Source of the DNA: Limosilactobacillus antri DSM 16041
GTDB lineage: Bacteria; Bacillota; Bacilli; Lactobacillales; Lactobacillaceae
NCBI RefSeq assembly: GCF_000160835.1
Contig: NZ_GG700734.1
Span: 1 to 20,674 of the forward strand
DNA: 20,674 nucleotides
Reading direction: 5' to 3'
The notes under the pieces were generated by a model. That model was not told the origin of the DNA, did not search any database, and saw only the letters and a list, made by a program, of their open reading frames with translations. The translations under genes were made by a program, and so were the position numbers. Each line of letters opens with the position of its first letter. The first letter of the stretch is position 1. Positions 6,962-15,173 of the stretch are shown piece after piece.

Positions 6962-9900
6962 TTACTTTTCGTGCCGCCGGTTAACGAGGGCGCCTAGTGC
7001 CAAGAACGGCAGTGCCAACAGTCCGAGGAGGGCACTCCGGTTATCCCGGTTACCCGTTTGCGGGAGGGCAGCCGTAGCATGGCGGTTCATGCCGGCTTGG
7101 TGGGCGCTTTCCCGGCCCGGCAGCCGCGGGTTATTTAATCCCGTGCCTGCTCCACCGCGGCCAGGCATCCCCGGCTTATTACCCGTGGTGGTTCCCGGAT
7201 TATCCGGCGTAGTCGGCGTAACCGGTTTGGCGGTATTCAGCTGGTACTCCGGCGTTACCCAATCCGCCAGGAAGTTATCGCCAGCGGCCGGGTACAGGCG
7301 CAGACTGGCCTTCAACCGGCCGTTGCTGGTATCACCCTGCTGGTCCCACTGCTGGCCGAACGAACCGATGGCGCTCCTGACCTGACTGGCTGCGAGCTGG
7401 GCATTCAGGTAGTTTTCCAGGTCAGCCTGGTTAGTGAAGACAAAGTTCAGCTTGCGTTCGCCGACCTTCACCGTCGGGTCCGCTGCCTTGACCAGGGTCA
7501 GGACGTTTGAATTCTGCCGACCGGTAATCTCTTGCTCATTTTCGACATTCCAAGGCTTCCAGGTCTGCTGGTTCAGCGCGGCCAGTTCCGGTAGGGCCTG
7601 GCCGTCCTGACCATTGGCAAGGACCACAATCGGCTTGGTACCGGCAAAGTCAATGATCGAAAAGGCGTTGTCATCATCCGGCAGGCTAATGTTATTCATC
7701 GTGATGACACACTTATTAAGCAGGTTGATGAACATCCACTCGGTGCCGCGGAATTCCCCGTCGTGATCCACCAGGCCATAATTGTTATAGTGCTTGAGGT
7801 TGTGGAAGTCCCAGTTGCTCAGGTTGACTTCCTTAACTCCTGACCGCTCAAACATATGGCCGGCGATTTCAAGGTTGCTGGTGTCCCAACCACTTAAGTC
7901 AAGGTTGGACAGGCTGGCAGTGTTGCCGAACATATAACGGGTGTCATGGACATTGGCGGTATTCCAGTGGGAAATATCGCCGACCGACGTTAGGGCCCGA
8001 TCGTCGGCAAACATCGCGGCCAAACTATAATTTTGGCCGGGCTGGTCGGTGCCGACCTTGCCGACGTCCCACTTGGACAGGTCGAGGCGCGTCAAATTCG
8101 GGTCCTCAGCGAACATATAGCTCATGTTGCGAACGTTGGCAGTATTCCAATTATTAACGAAGGACAGGTCCTTTTGCAGGGGCATGTCATAGAACATTGA
8201 CCACATATTCTCGACCTTGCTTGTATCCCAATTTAAGTTAGTCAATTGGTCATCCGGCAGAGCGGCAAGGGCTTCAAACATATCGCCCATATCCGTAACC
8301 TGGGAAGTCTGCCAGTTAGCGAGTTGACCGATCTTGGTTAGCGACTGCTGACCGGAAAACATGAAGCCCATATCCGTAACCTTGCTGGTGTCCCAGTTCG
8401 ATAGGTCGAGCTCTTTGAGTCGCCCAAAGTAGGTTAGGCCCAAGGGCTCATCATTGTTGACGGTATTGTAATGGTAGGCGCCAAACATACTGTTCATGTT
8501 CGTAACGTTGTGGGTGTCAAAGCCGCCGACACCGATAATCTGGGTTAACTGCGGATCGTTATTAAACATATAGCTCATATCGGTGACGTTGCCCGTGTTC
8601 AGGTTGGCGACGTTAATTGTTTCCACCGCCGGCAGGTCGGCAAAGAGGCCGGACATATCTGTGATTTGGCGAGAAATGCTGAGCGTGCTAAGGTCGATGT
8701 CCTTTGCCTTAGTGTTTCGGGCGACGGCAACGTACGCACGCAGGACCGCGGCGGGGATTGTCTTAGTATTGGTTAAGTCGAGGGCAGTCAGTTTGTCGAG
8801 TGCTTTTTGAAAGGTATCGTCATCCTTGATTCCTTCTTGGAAGACCCACCCGCTCAAGTTCAGCTTTGCGAGGTTCTGGTCGCCGTCAAACAAGTGGCTG
8901 ATGTCAGTAAGCTTGGTGGTGTCCAGGCCGCTGAGGTCCACGTTGGCCAGACTGGGATTCTGGGCAAGCATCCCCGCCATATTGGTGACCTTACTGGTGT
9001 TGAGCGTATTTAAGCCGATAATCTTAGTTAAATGCGGGTCGTTGCTAAACATGTAGCTCATGTTGGTGACGTTGTCCGTGTTCAGGTTGGTGACGTTGAT
9101 CGTTTCCACCACTGGCAGGTTGGCAAAGAGGCCGAACATATTTGTGATTTGGCGGGATGTGCTGAACGTACTGAGGTCGATGTCCTTCGCCTTAGTGTTC
9201 CGGGCGACGGCAACGTACGCATTCAGGACCGCGGCGGGGACCGTCTTAGCATTGGTTAAGTCGAGGGCGGTCAGCTTGCCGAGTGCGTTTTGGAAGACAG
9301 CATCATCCTTGATTCCTTCCTGGAAGACCCACCCGCTCAAGTTCAGCTTCGCGAGGTTTTGGTCGCCGTCAAACAAGTGGCTGATGTCAGTAAGCTTGGT
9401 GGTGTCCAGGCCGCTGAGGTCTACGTTGGTCAGGCCGGGATTTTGGGCAAGCATCCCCGCCATATTGGTAACCTTGCTGGTATTGAGCGCATTTAAGCCG
9501 ACAATCTGGGTTAAATGCGGGTCGTTGCTAAACATGTAGCTCATATTGGTGACGTTGTCCGTGTTCAGGTTGGTGACGTTAATCGTTTCCACCGCTGGCA
9601 GGTTGGCAAAGAGGCCGAACATATTTGTAATTTGGCGAGAAATGCTGAACGTGCTTAAGTCAATCGTTGCGGCGTGACTATTCCGCGCGGCAACGACAAA
9701 TTCCTGCAGGAGGTAGGAGGGCACGTTTTCGGCACCATCCAGGTTAACCTTGGTGATATTGGAAACATAACCAAAGGCATCGTTGTTGGTAACGTTGGGC
9801 AGGTCCGCAAACTTCGCGTTCCCCAAATCGAGGGTCTTCAGGTTATTACAACCATAGAACATTGCGCCCCCTAAGCCCTTAGCATTGCGGAAGTCCCAGC

Positions 9901-11131
9901 CGTTCAGGTTGATTGATTCGACGGCTGTGTCGTTGATAAACATCGAATTAAGGTCTGTTACCTGGCTGATGTCCCAGCCACTGAGGTTGATACTTTTGAC
10001 GTGGCTGAGGTTGCGGAAGGCAAACATCAGGCTTTGGACCTTGGGACTAAGGGTGGTGGAACTCAGGTCAATCGAAGTCAGTGTACTGGTGATCCGGAAG
10101 GAGTTGACGTAAGCACCGAGAATTTGGCTATTGATATTTTTCATCCCGGTTACCGATACTTCTTTTGGAAAGGCGTAGCTGAACATCTGCTGGGTATCCG
10201 CGTCCGGGTTGAGCTGCCAATTATCCAGGATAAGCTTTTGCATATTATTCTGGGTGCGGTCAAACATCCAGCCCATGGCAGTAACGTTCCGGAGGTCCCA
10301 GCCGGCTAGGTTAGCCACCTTGAGGGTGGTGTCCCCGCTAAACATCCCGACCGTGCTCGTCGCGCCACTCGTGTCGAGACTGTGGGCGTCCAGGTTCGTG
10401 AGCTTTGAGCACCAAGAGAAAGTCCCGCTGATGTCACCTTTGATGTAGAGCTTATTTTCGCCTTCCGCGCCAGCGTCATCGATCGTCAGGCTAACGGCAT
10501 TGCCAGCAAGGGAGTGGAGCAGGTCCTTGCTGATGTAGACCTTGTCTCCTGACGCAATCACCCCGGCCTTGATAAAGTCGCTGGTGTTTGGAATGTGGAC
10601 GTTCGTCTGGTCGCTGCCCTGGTACTTAGTCAGCGTAAATTCATGGGTCGCCTGGTTGAGTTCTCCTACCCAGTCACCCGTGTTGTACTGGCTCGCCGTG
10701 CTGTCAGTAGGTGCGGTAGTTGTCCCCGCTTGGCCAGGCGTGACGGTGGCAGCCTGGGCCCGGAGATTGGTATTCACTTGATTAACCGCTTGGCTGGCTG
10801 GCGCTTGCCGGTCGTGAGTGTCTGCCGCGGCCGTGGAACTGGCCGCTGGTGCTTGCTTAGCCGGTGCTTGAACTGGCGTTGCTGCGTGCGGCGTGCTGAG
10901 ACTGACGCTCTGCTTAGTCTGCAGAGCAGTAGTGGCCGCCGCTTGTGGCGAATTGCTGCTGTCTTCTGTGACCGGTGAACCGGCTGCCTGCGAATTGGCG
11001 TCGGCCTTCGCAGACTTGGCATTCCCGGAGATGAAGGTCAGCCCAACTAATACGGACACGACCCCGACCGAGAGCTTGCGAAGTGCAAAGCGCTGTTTTG
11101 TACTTTCCGATTGAAAGGTCTTATTATTCAT
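6962..11131 (-). CDS. BspA-like (DUF285 leucine-rich repeat) LPXTG surface protein
   Basis: This cell-wall-anchored protein of 1389 residues is probably an adhesin. Residues 1-43 form a YSIRK-type signal (FALRK at 15-19, G23, S26, cleavage near AKA-D44), which directs secretion at the septum. Residues 44 to about 150 are an Ala/Pro/Thr/Gln-rich spacer. From about 230 to 1150 run many DUF285 repeats of the type LDLSGWDTSKVTDMxxMF, as in Bacteroides BspA, Listeria and Mycoplasma surface proteins. Residues 479-868 contain a 161-residue block repeated twice plus a partial third copy. A unique C-terminal domain (about 1165-1300), a Pro/Gly/Thr linker, LPQTG at 1356-1360, a hydrophobic stretch and the tail NRRHEK complete a sortase A signal. 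GGGGGAG is the ribosome site of ATG 11131. The gene diverges from the RDV-repeat protein gene. The ligand is unknown; BspA relatives bind fibronectin or host cells. Confidence 0.92.
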   Translation of the reverse strand: MNNKTFQSESTKQRFALRKLSVGVVSVLVGLTFISGNAKSAKADANSQAAGSPVTEDSSNSPQAAATTALQTKQSVSLSTPHAATPVQAPAKQAPAASSTAAADTHDRQAPASQAVNQVNTNLRAQAATVTPGQAGTTTAPTDSTASQYNTGDWVGELNQATHEFTLTKYQGSDQTNVHIPNTSDFIKAGVIASGDKVYISKDLLHSLAGNAVSLTIDDAGAEGENKLYIKGDISGTFSWCSKLTNLDAHSLDTSGATSTVGMFSGDTTLKVANLAGWDLRNVTAMGWMFDRTQNNMQKLILDNWQLNPDADTQQMFSYAFPKEVSVTGMKNINSQILGAYVNSFRITSTLTSIDLSSTTLSPKVQSLMFAFRNLSHVKSINLSGWDISQVTDLNSMFINDTAVESINLNGWDFRNAKGLGGAMFYGCNNLKTLDLGNAKFADLPNVTNNDAFGYVSNITKVNLDGAENVPSYLLQEFVVAARNSHAATIDLSTFSISRQITNMFGLFANLPAVETINVTNLNTDNVTNMSYMFSNDPHLTQIVGLNALNTSKVTNMAGMLAQNPGLTNVDLSGLDTTKLTDISHLFDGDQNLAKLNLSGWVFQEGIKDDAVFQNALGKLTALDLTNAKTVPAAVLNAYVAVARNTKAKDIDLSTFSTSRQITNMFGLFANLPVVETINVTNLNTDNVTNMSYMFSNDPHLTKIIGLNTLNTSKVTNMAGMLAQNPSLANVDLSGLDTTKLTDISHLFDGDQNLAKLNLSGWVFQEGIKDDDTFQKALDKLTALDLTNTKTIPAAVLRAYVAVARNTKAKDIDLSTLSISRQITDMSGLFADLPAVETINVANLNTGNVTDMSYMFNNDPQLTQIIGVGGFDTHNVTNMNSMFGAYHYNTVNNDEPLGLTYFGRLKELDLSNWDTSKVTDMGFMFSGQQSLTKIGQLANWQTSQVTDMGDMFEALAALPDDQLTNLNWDTSKVENMWSMFYDMPLQKDLSFVNNWNTANVRNMSYMFAEDPNLTRLDLSKWDVGKVGTDQPGQNYSLAAMFADDRALTSVGDISHWNTANVHDTRYMFGNTASLSNLDLSGWDTSNLEIAGHMFERSGVKEVNLSNWDFHNLKHYNNYGLVDHDGEFRGTEWMFINLLNKCVITMNNISLPDDDNAFSIIDFAGTKPIVVLANGQDGQALPELAALNQQTWKPWNVENEQEITGRQNSNVLTLVKAADPTVKVGERKLNFVFTNQADLENYLNAQLAASQVRSAIGSFGQQWDQQGDTSNGRLKASLRLYPAAGDNFLADWVTPEYQLNTAKPVTPTTPDNPGTTTGNKPGMPGRGGAGTGLNNPRLPGRESAHQAGMNRHATAALPQTGNRDNRSALLGLLALPFLALGALVNRRHEK
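8528..9697 (-). repeat. 483-bp coding tandem repeat (2 full copies plus a partial third)
   Basis: Copies run 9215-9697, 8732-9214 and, partially, 8528-8731, with an exact period of 483 bp (161 codons) measured at several anchor points. The reading frame is kept. Copies begin at VVAARN or VAVARN in the protein. The high DNA similarity suggests recent duplication, and copy number may vary between strains. Confidence 0.93.
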
Positions 11132-11292
11132 AATCTTTAACTCCCCCAGTAATAAGATTGATTTATCAACTATTAATATAAATAAATCCTTTACATGGTT
11201 TAGTTTAACACAAGATAGATAATGTGAATGATTGAATTAGTTTGATAATCAGAATAATAAGTGGCCACTGTGGGCTGGTCGGGACAAAAAAG

Positions 11293-11321
11293 TGGTATTT
11301 TAAGCCGTTTCCCCATATAAT
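11293..11321 (+). promoter_or_regulatory. Probable promoter of the RDV-repeat protein gene
   Basis: A perfect TATAAT at 11316-11321 lies 45 nt before the start codon, with a weak -35 TGGTAT at 11293-11298 (17-nt spacing). The rest of the 234-bp divergent intergenic region is AT-rich. A minus-strand TATATT near 11177-11182 may serve the BspA-like gene, but no -35 box supports it. Confidence 0.5.
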
Positions 11322-11365
11322 GACCCTTGTGAGTTTAGATTAGAGATTGGGAGCAAACATTCAGA

Positions 11366-13450
11366 ATGAAAGAACGTAAAAAAATATATAAGGCGGGGAA
11401 GCTCTGGGTGACCGCGACCCTGGTTGCTTTTGCCGGTTTCCTGCTGACAACGACTTCGGCCGCCGCTGATAGTAGTTCCGCGCCGGTGGTCAGCCAAACT
11501 AGAGCCGTTGATAATCCTTCGGCGGTTGTGACCCCGGCGCCAACGGCAAGCGGCGATGATTTGGAGGGGACCGGTGCCCCGGCGGCCGTTACCGCTAGCC
11601 GGTTAGCTGGCAGCAGCAGTGCTGCGGTTCCGGCTAATCAAGTGCTGCCCCAGACGACTAGCAAGATTAATGGGCCAACCCACCTGGCTGCCAACCTGGT
11701 ACAGAACCCGCGGAACTTCACCGTTGGTGTCTATGACGCGGAAACGCTGGTCTACACCTACCACCCCCAGCTTGGCGACTTGCAGGTTACCGACCAGAAC
11801 GGCCAGGTAGTTGCCCAGCCGACGACGGCGGGCGATTACCAGATCCGGCTGTCTTCACGTGGACTGGTGAATATGCAAAACGACCCTAATTTGCAGGGCT
11901 ATATCCTGCAAACTCAGGTTAGCCAGCCAATCCGCCTTTACCAGCCCTACACCCCAAATACCCAGGACTACCAGGAGAATTATGGCAACCTGGATGGCTA
12001 TTCGCTTCGCCAGACCTCCGCGACCGAAGCAGCAGTTCACGTTGCCGGCTGGCACGTCAGCGGTGCCTCGTCGTTAATGCCATACGGCTGGCTGATCGTC
12101 TTTGACAATACCCGCGGCCATGAAATTACGCGGGTGGCGATTAACCCGGTCAACCGGCCCGATGTCCAGGCGGCCTATCGGAACGTTTACGGCAGTCTGC
12201 AGTCCGGCTTCGACCAGGACATCCTGATCCCGCTGGCTGCCGCGGGTGATGACCTGACCATTATTGCCCGTTACTCCAGTGACTTTATTAGCGGTGAGGG
12301 CCAGCGGATTGACCACTGGTTCAGTCGGATCAACGCCGACCACGGCAACCACGCCTGGATTGACAGCGTTCAGTACGTCAACGGTCACTTCCGGGTCAAC
12401 GGCTGGCACGCGACCAACCAGGCGCTCGGCAAGAACTACCATACACTGATTGTCTGGGACGCCAGCCAGGGCCGGGAACTCACCCGGATTGCAAACCTTG
12501 CTCCGGTAGCCCGGCCGGACCTGGTCAAGGCCTACCCGACGATTCTGGGGGCGGACCGCGCCGGCTTTAGTGTCGATGTGCCGCTTTTGCCGGTGATGGT
12601 CACGGACAACATTCAATTTATCAGCCGCTACTCCAGCACGGCCGATTCCAACCGCGACTACGTGGACTACTGGTTTGCGCCGCAACAGCTGCTGAGCGAC
12701 CACCGCAACCAGGGCTACCTGGATAACGTCAGCGTGCAAAACGGCAAGCTCCACATTGCTGGCTGGCACGCGACCAACCAGGCAATCGGGCGGCCCTACC
12801 ACACATTAATTATCTTGAACGCCCAAACCGGCCGCGAACTGGTACGGTATACGACCAGCCAGCTGACCAGCCGGCCGGACCTGACCCGGGCCTTTCCGGG
12901 AATCGTAACGGCGGGCCAGGCCGGTTTTAACGTGGATCTTCAGCTAGTACCAGAGATGGGTGACCAGCCAATCCGGGTGATCAGCCGGTGGAGCACCGGT
13001 CGGGACGCCAACCACGACTACGTAGATTACTGGTTCGCCCCGGAAATGCTGGTGCGCGACACCACGAACCGTGCGAACCTAGACGGCTTGACCGTCGTAG
13101 GGAACACCGTCCGGGCCGCTGGCTGGCACGCGACGGGGCGGTCACTGGGCCGGCCGTACCACTATGTGATCCTCTTTGATCAAACGACCGGCAGGGAGGT
13201 CGCACGGACGGAAGTAGCGGCGGATAAGAGCGCCCGCCCCGACGTTGCCCGGGCCTTCCCGGCGGTCTACAACGCGGGCCAGGCCGGCTTTAACGTGCAG
13301 TTTAAGGTTCAGCCAGCGCTGAATGGGCACCGCTTGGCAGTGCTGAGCCGGTGGACCGATGACCCGGCCGGCAACGGGAACGCCGTCGACTACTGGTTCG
13401 ACCAGACCGTGACGCAGAACGTCCCGGTTGATAAGGCTAAGCAGTTGTAG
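11366..13450 (+). CDS. Secreted RDV-repeat protein with KxYKxGKxW signal, function unknown
   Basis: This is an exported protein of 694 residues. Residues 6-14 read KIYKAGKLW, matching the KxYKxGKxW signal motif of lactobacillar and streptococcal surface or glucan-related proteins. A hydrophobic core follows, with cleavage probably near AAA-D35. Residues 35-105 are a low-complexity Ala/Ser/Thr/Pro spacer. Residues 110-195 form a beta-type segment (AGDYQIRLSSRGL) reminiscent of MBG/YDG domains. Then come four repeats of about 110 residues (207-320, 330-437, 449-557, 569-678), each with GWH, a RPD[VL]-x12-[SA]GF core, R[YW][ST] and DYWF or an equivalent. This is the RDV repeat first described in the N-terminal part of Lactobacillus reuteri glucansucrases. 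No catalytic domain and no C-terminal LPXTG or membrane anchor is present; the end is VPVDKAKQL. A role in carbohydrate or cell-wall binding is inferred. The ribosome site GGGAG is 12 nt before the ATG, a long spacing. Confidence 0.88.
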   Translation: MKERKKIYKAGKLWVTATLVAFAGFLLTTTSAAADSSSAPVVSQTRAVDNPSAVVTPAPTASGDDLEGTGAPAAVTASRLAGSSSAAVPANQVLPQTTSKINGPTHLAANLVQNPRNFTVGVYDAETLVYTYHPQLGDLQVTDQNGQVVAQPTTAGDYQIRLSSRGLVNMQNDPNLQGYILQTQVSQPIRLYQPYTPNTQDYQENYGNLDGYSLRQTSATEAAVHVAGWHVSGASSLMPYGWLIVFDNTRGHEITRVAINPVNRPDVQAAYRNVYGSLQSGFDQDILIPLAAAGDDLTIIARYSSDFISGEGQRIDHWFSRINADHGNHAWIDSVQYVNGHFRVNGWHATNQALGKNYHTLIVWDASQGRELTRIANLAPVARPDLVKAYPTILGADRAGFSVDVPLLPVMVTDNIQFISRYSSTADSNRDYVDYWFAPQQLLSDHRNQGYLDNVSVQNGKLHIAGWHATNQAIGRPYHTLIILNAQTGRELVRYTTSQLTSRPDLTRAFPGIVTAGQAGFNVDLQLVPEMGDQPIRVISRWSTGRDANHDYVDYWFAPEMLVRDTTNRANLDGLTVVGNTVRAAGWHATGRSLGRPYHYVILFDQTTGREVARTEVAADKSARPDVARAFPAVYNAGQAGFNVQFKVQPALNGHRLAVLSRWTDDPAGNGNAVDYWFDQTVTQNVPVDKAKQL
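11984..13399 (+). repeat. Four RDV-type repeats within the secreted protein
   Basis: Repeat cores are RPDV at residues 264-267, RPDL at 383-386, RPDL at 503-506 and RPDV at 624-627, each followed after 12 residues by SGF or AGF. The repeat period is about 120 residues. Copies 2 and 3 are most alike, sharing GWHATNQA at both protein and DNA level. Copy 1 lacks the DYWF ending, having DHWF instead. Confidence 0.88.
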
Positions 13451-13472
13451 TTGAGCGGAAGATTATGTAAAT

Positions 13473-13504
13473 GTCGTTGCACCACACCGTGTGACGGCTT
13501 TTTT
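13473..13504 (+). terminator. Terminator of the RDV-repeat protein gene
   Basis: GTCGTTGCAC pairs with GTGTGACGGC (10 bp with G-U pairs) around loop CACACC and is followed by six T. It is 22 nt after the stop. Confidence 0.88.
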
Positions 13505-13560
13505 ATGTTTGGTGCTATTCTATCGGCCTTCCGTATTTATTAAGTGGGGGAGGCGAGAAA

Positions 13561-14454
13561 ATGAACCGTGAACACGAACTAACAAGACTGGCTCAGCAGT
13601 GGGAAGAGCTGACGATTGCCAACGACCGGATGTTTTCGATGGTGATGGAGAATAATGCGATTTGCCGGGAACTGCTCCGGCGGATTTTTCCAGAGCTGGC
13701 GATTGACCGGGTCCAGCGGGTGACGGTGCAAAAGCAGGTTAATACGCCCTTGGACGCGCGGGTGGTCCGTTTTGACGTCTACATTCGCGATGACCAGCAG
13801 CGGACGTACATTGTGGAGATGCAGGTTGCCAACCGGCAAAATCTCCAGTACCGGCTCCGTTACTACCTAGAGCAGGTTGACCACAGCATTCTAGGACCGG
13901 GAGACAACTATGAAAAATTAGCGGGCTACCCGACCTACGTAATTTTCTTCTGTGATTTTGACTATTACGGTCAGGACCGTCCAGAGTACCGGTTTGAGTG
14001 GCGCTGTGTTGACCAGCCGAACTTGACCGCGGGGACCGGCCAGCAGCTAGTAGTTTTTAATGCCCGGGCCAGTGCCTTTCATGATAAGATAGGGATAGAA
14101 GGTTTCCTCAAGCTGATGCACAACCAGATTGCGGCAGGCGACCCGCTTGTGGAGCAGATCACTGGGGAAATGAAGCGAATCAAGGAGGATCCAGAAAGGC
14201 GGCGTAATTACATGAAATACGAACTGGACTTAATGGACGCCCGCAGTGATGGTATGGCGATTGGTCTGGCAGAGGGTAAGAAACAGGGCATACAGCAAGG
14301 ATTGGAACAAGGGAAACAACAGTCAATCATTGCGGCGGCCAAGATGCTGCTTGACCTCAAACTAAGCCACACTGTGATTGTTAAGCAGTTGATGTCAGCC
14401 TATGATTTGAGTTCTGACGAGGCTGAACGTTATTTGGCACAAGCGCGCGGGTAG
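13561..14454 (+). CDS. Rpn-family PD-(D/E)XK nuclease / putative transposase-like protein
   Basis: This protein of 297 residues is of the Rpn/PDDEXK_2 family, once annotated as transposase and shown for E. coli RpnA to promote recombination through DNA nicking. The nuclease core is visible as D72 in VRFDVYIRD followed by VEMQ (E86, Q88), the usual D-ExQ form of the family. Next come RYYLEQ (about 100-105) and a segment ending near 190. The C-terminus has an EGKKQGIQQGLEQGKQQ stretch (238-254) typical of the family, followed by a helical tail. The ribosome site GGGGGAGG precedes ATG 13561 well. The gene stands alone, with no inverted repeats or target duplications seen, so it is probably a domesticated or orphan member rather than a mobile element. 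Active-site residues appear intact. Confidence 0.85.
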   Translation: MNREHELTRLAQQWEELTIANDRMFSMVMENNAICRELLRRIFPELAIDRVQRVTVQKQVNTPLDARVVRFDVYIRDDQQRTYIVEMQVANRQNLQYRLRYYLEQVDHSILGPGDNYEKLAGYPTYVIFFCDFDYYGQDRPEYRFEWRCVDQPNLTAGTGQQLVVFNARASAFHDKIGIEGFLKLMHNQIAAGDPLVEQITGEMKRIKEDPERRRNYMKYELDLMDARSDGMAIGLAEGKKQGIQQGLEQGKQQSIIAAAKMLLDLKLSHTVIVKQLMSAYDLSSDEAERYLAQARG

Positions 14455-14524
14455 TTTATTACTAAAAAGCAAAAGCGCAGTCGCCGGCTGGCCAATCGGT
14501 AGCTTGCGCAACACAGCGTTTACG

Positions 14525-14552
14525 GGAGTGGAGCTGGTTCCGCTCCTTTTTT
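14525..14552 (+). terminator. Terminator after the Rpn-family gene
   Basis: GGAGTGGA pairs with TCCGCTCC (8 bp, one G-U) around loop GCTGGT and is followed by six T. It lies 70 nt behind the Rpn stop and directly before the ribosome site of the small membrane protein. Confidence 0.8.
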
Positions 14553-14572
14553 ATGGAAGGAAGGTTGAATTG

Positions 14573-14896
14573 ATGGATATCGTATCGTTATCACTTTGTA
14601 TTGTCTTCATGGCAATCGGGTTGCAGTTTCTCCGCGGCAAGTGGCTAAACCTCTTGACCTGGCTCCAGCAGTTTGCCGGTGGTGCAGGGTCAGCCGCCCA
14701 ACTGCACCGGGCGGGGATGGTCTTATCCCCCGGGTTGATTGCCCTCGGCTTTAGTATGTTTTGCTGGGGCTTCTTTGGTCCCGGCGCTTGGCGGACCGCG
14801 GGGAACGCCATTTTCTTTTTGAGCTTGCTTTACCTGTTGGCGGCCTTAGTAGGTGTTTACCTCACTTTTGTCCGCGACAATAACACTAGCGCTTAA
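14573..14896 (+). CDS. Small hydrophobic membrane protein of unknown function
   Basis: The protein has 107 residues with about three membrane segments: 3-20 (IVSLSLCIVFMAIG), roughly 48-68 (GMVLSPGLIALGFSMFCWGF) and 76-98 (NAIFFLSLLYLLAALVGVYL). A short amphipathic stretch lies between the first two, and the charged tail is VRDNNTSA. ATG 14573 is chosen because GGAAGGAAGG at 14555-14564 is correctly spaced. A longer reading from 14504 would run through the preceding terminator hairpin. The family is not recognised. It has its own ribosome site but no evident promoter, and lies 277 nt before dtpT with a promoter between, so it is not clearly in an operon with dtpT. Confidence 0.75.
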   Translation: MDIVSLSLCIVFMAIGLQFLRGKWLNLLTWLQQFAGGAGSAAQLHRAGMVLSPGLIALGFSMFCWGFFGPGAWRTAGNAIFFLSLLYLLAALVGVYLTFVRDNNTSA

Positions 14897-15049
14897 TAAA
14901 ATAATCAAAGCGGTGCTCAAAACTGCCGATCGACGCCAATAAGATTAATTTAAATAATAATAACCACACAGTTGGTTTAAAAATTAAAGCCTAAAGGTGG
15001 AATAGTCCCGTTAAATCACACTTTATCTCATTAAATTCTTATTTTTTAA

Positions 15050-15078
15050 TTGACTGACCAAAATGAGGTGTTTATAAT
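15050..15078 (+). promoter_or_regulatory. Promoter of dtpT
   Basis: TTGACT and TATAAT are separated by exactly 17 nt, close to the sigma-A consensus. Transcription would start near 15085, leaving an AT-rich leader of about 90 nt before the ATG. The rest of the 14897-15173 gap is AT-rich and shows no other clear element. Confidence 0.9.
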
Positions 15079-15173
15079 TAATATATTCTGAAATTTTAAA
15101 AGATATTTTTAATTTTGGGAATGAGTATCGAACGCTTCACTTCATTATTTAAATGATTGTTTGGAGGAATTAT

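Noticed and set aside
9060..9539. Plus-strand reading frames of 75-159 codons inside the surface protein gene
   Set aside because: They are shadows of the minus-strand repeat coding sequence, repeated with the same 483-bp period and without ribosome sites.
8528..9697. CRISPR or non-coding tandem array
   Set aside because: The units are 483 bp, in frame, and encode conserved DUF285 repeats.
11645..11659. LPQTT at residues 94-98 of the RDV-repeat protein as a sortase signal
   Set aside because: It lies near the N-terminus with no following hydrophobic stretch and basic tail, and lacks the final G.
12074..12802. Minus-strand frame of 242 codons opposite the RDV-repeat gene
   Set aside because: It is antisense to well-supported repeats, and its Val/Gly/Asp/Arg-rich composition and lack of a known motif mark it as a high-GC shadow.
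14504..14572. Upstream start giving a 130-residue form of the small membrane protein
   Set aside because: It would translate through the strong terminator hairpin at 14525-14552, while ATG 14573 has a clear ribosome site.
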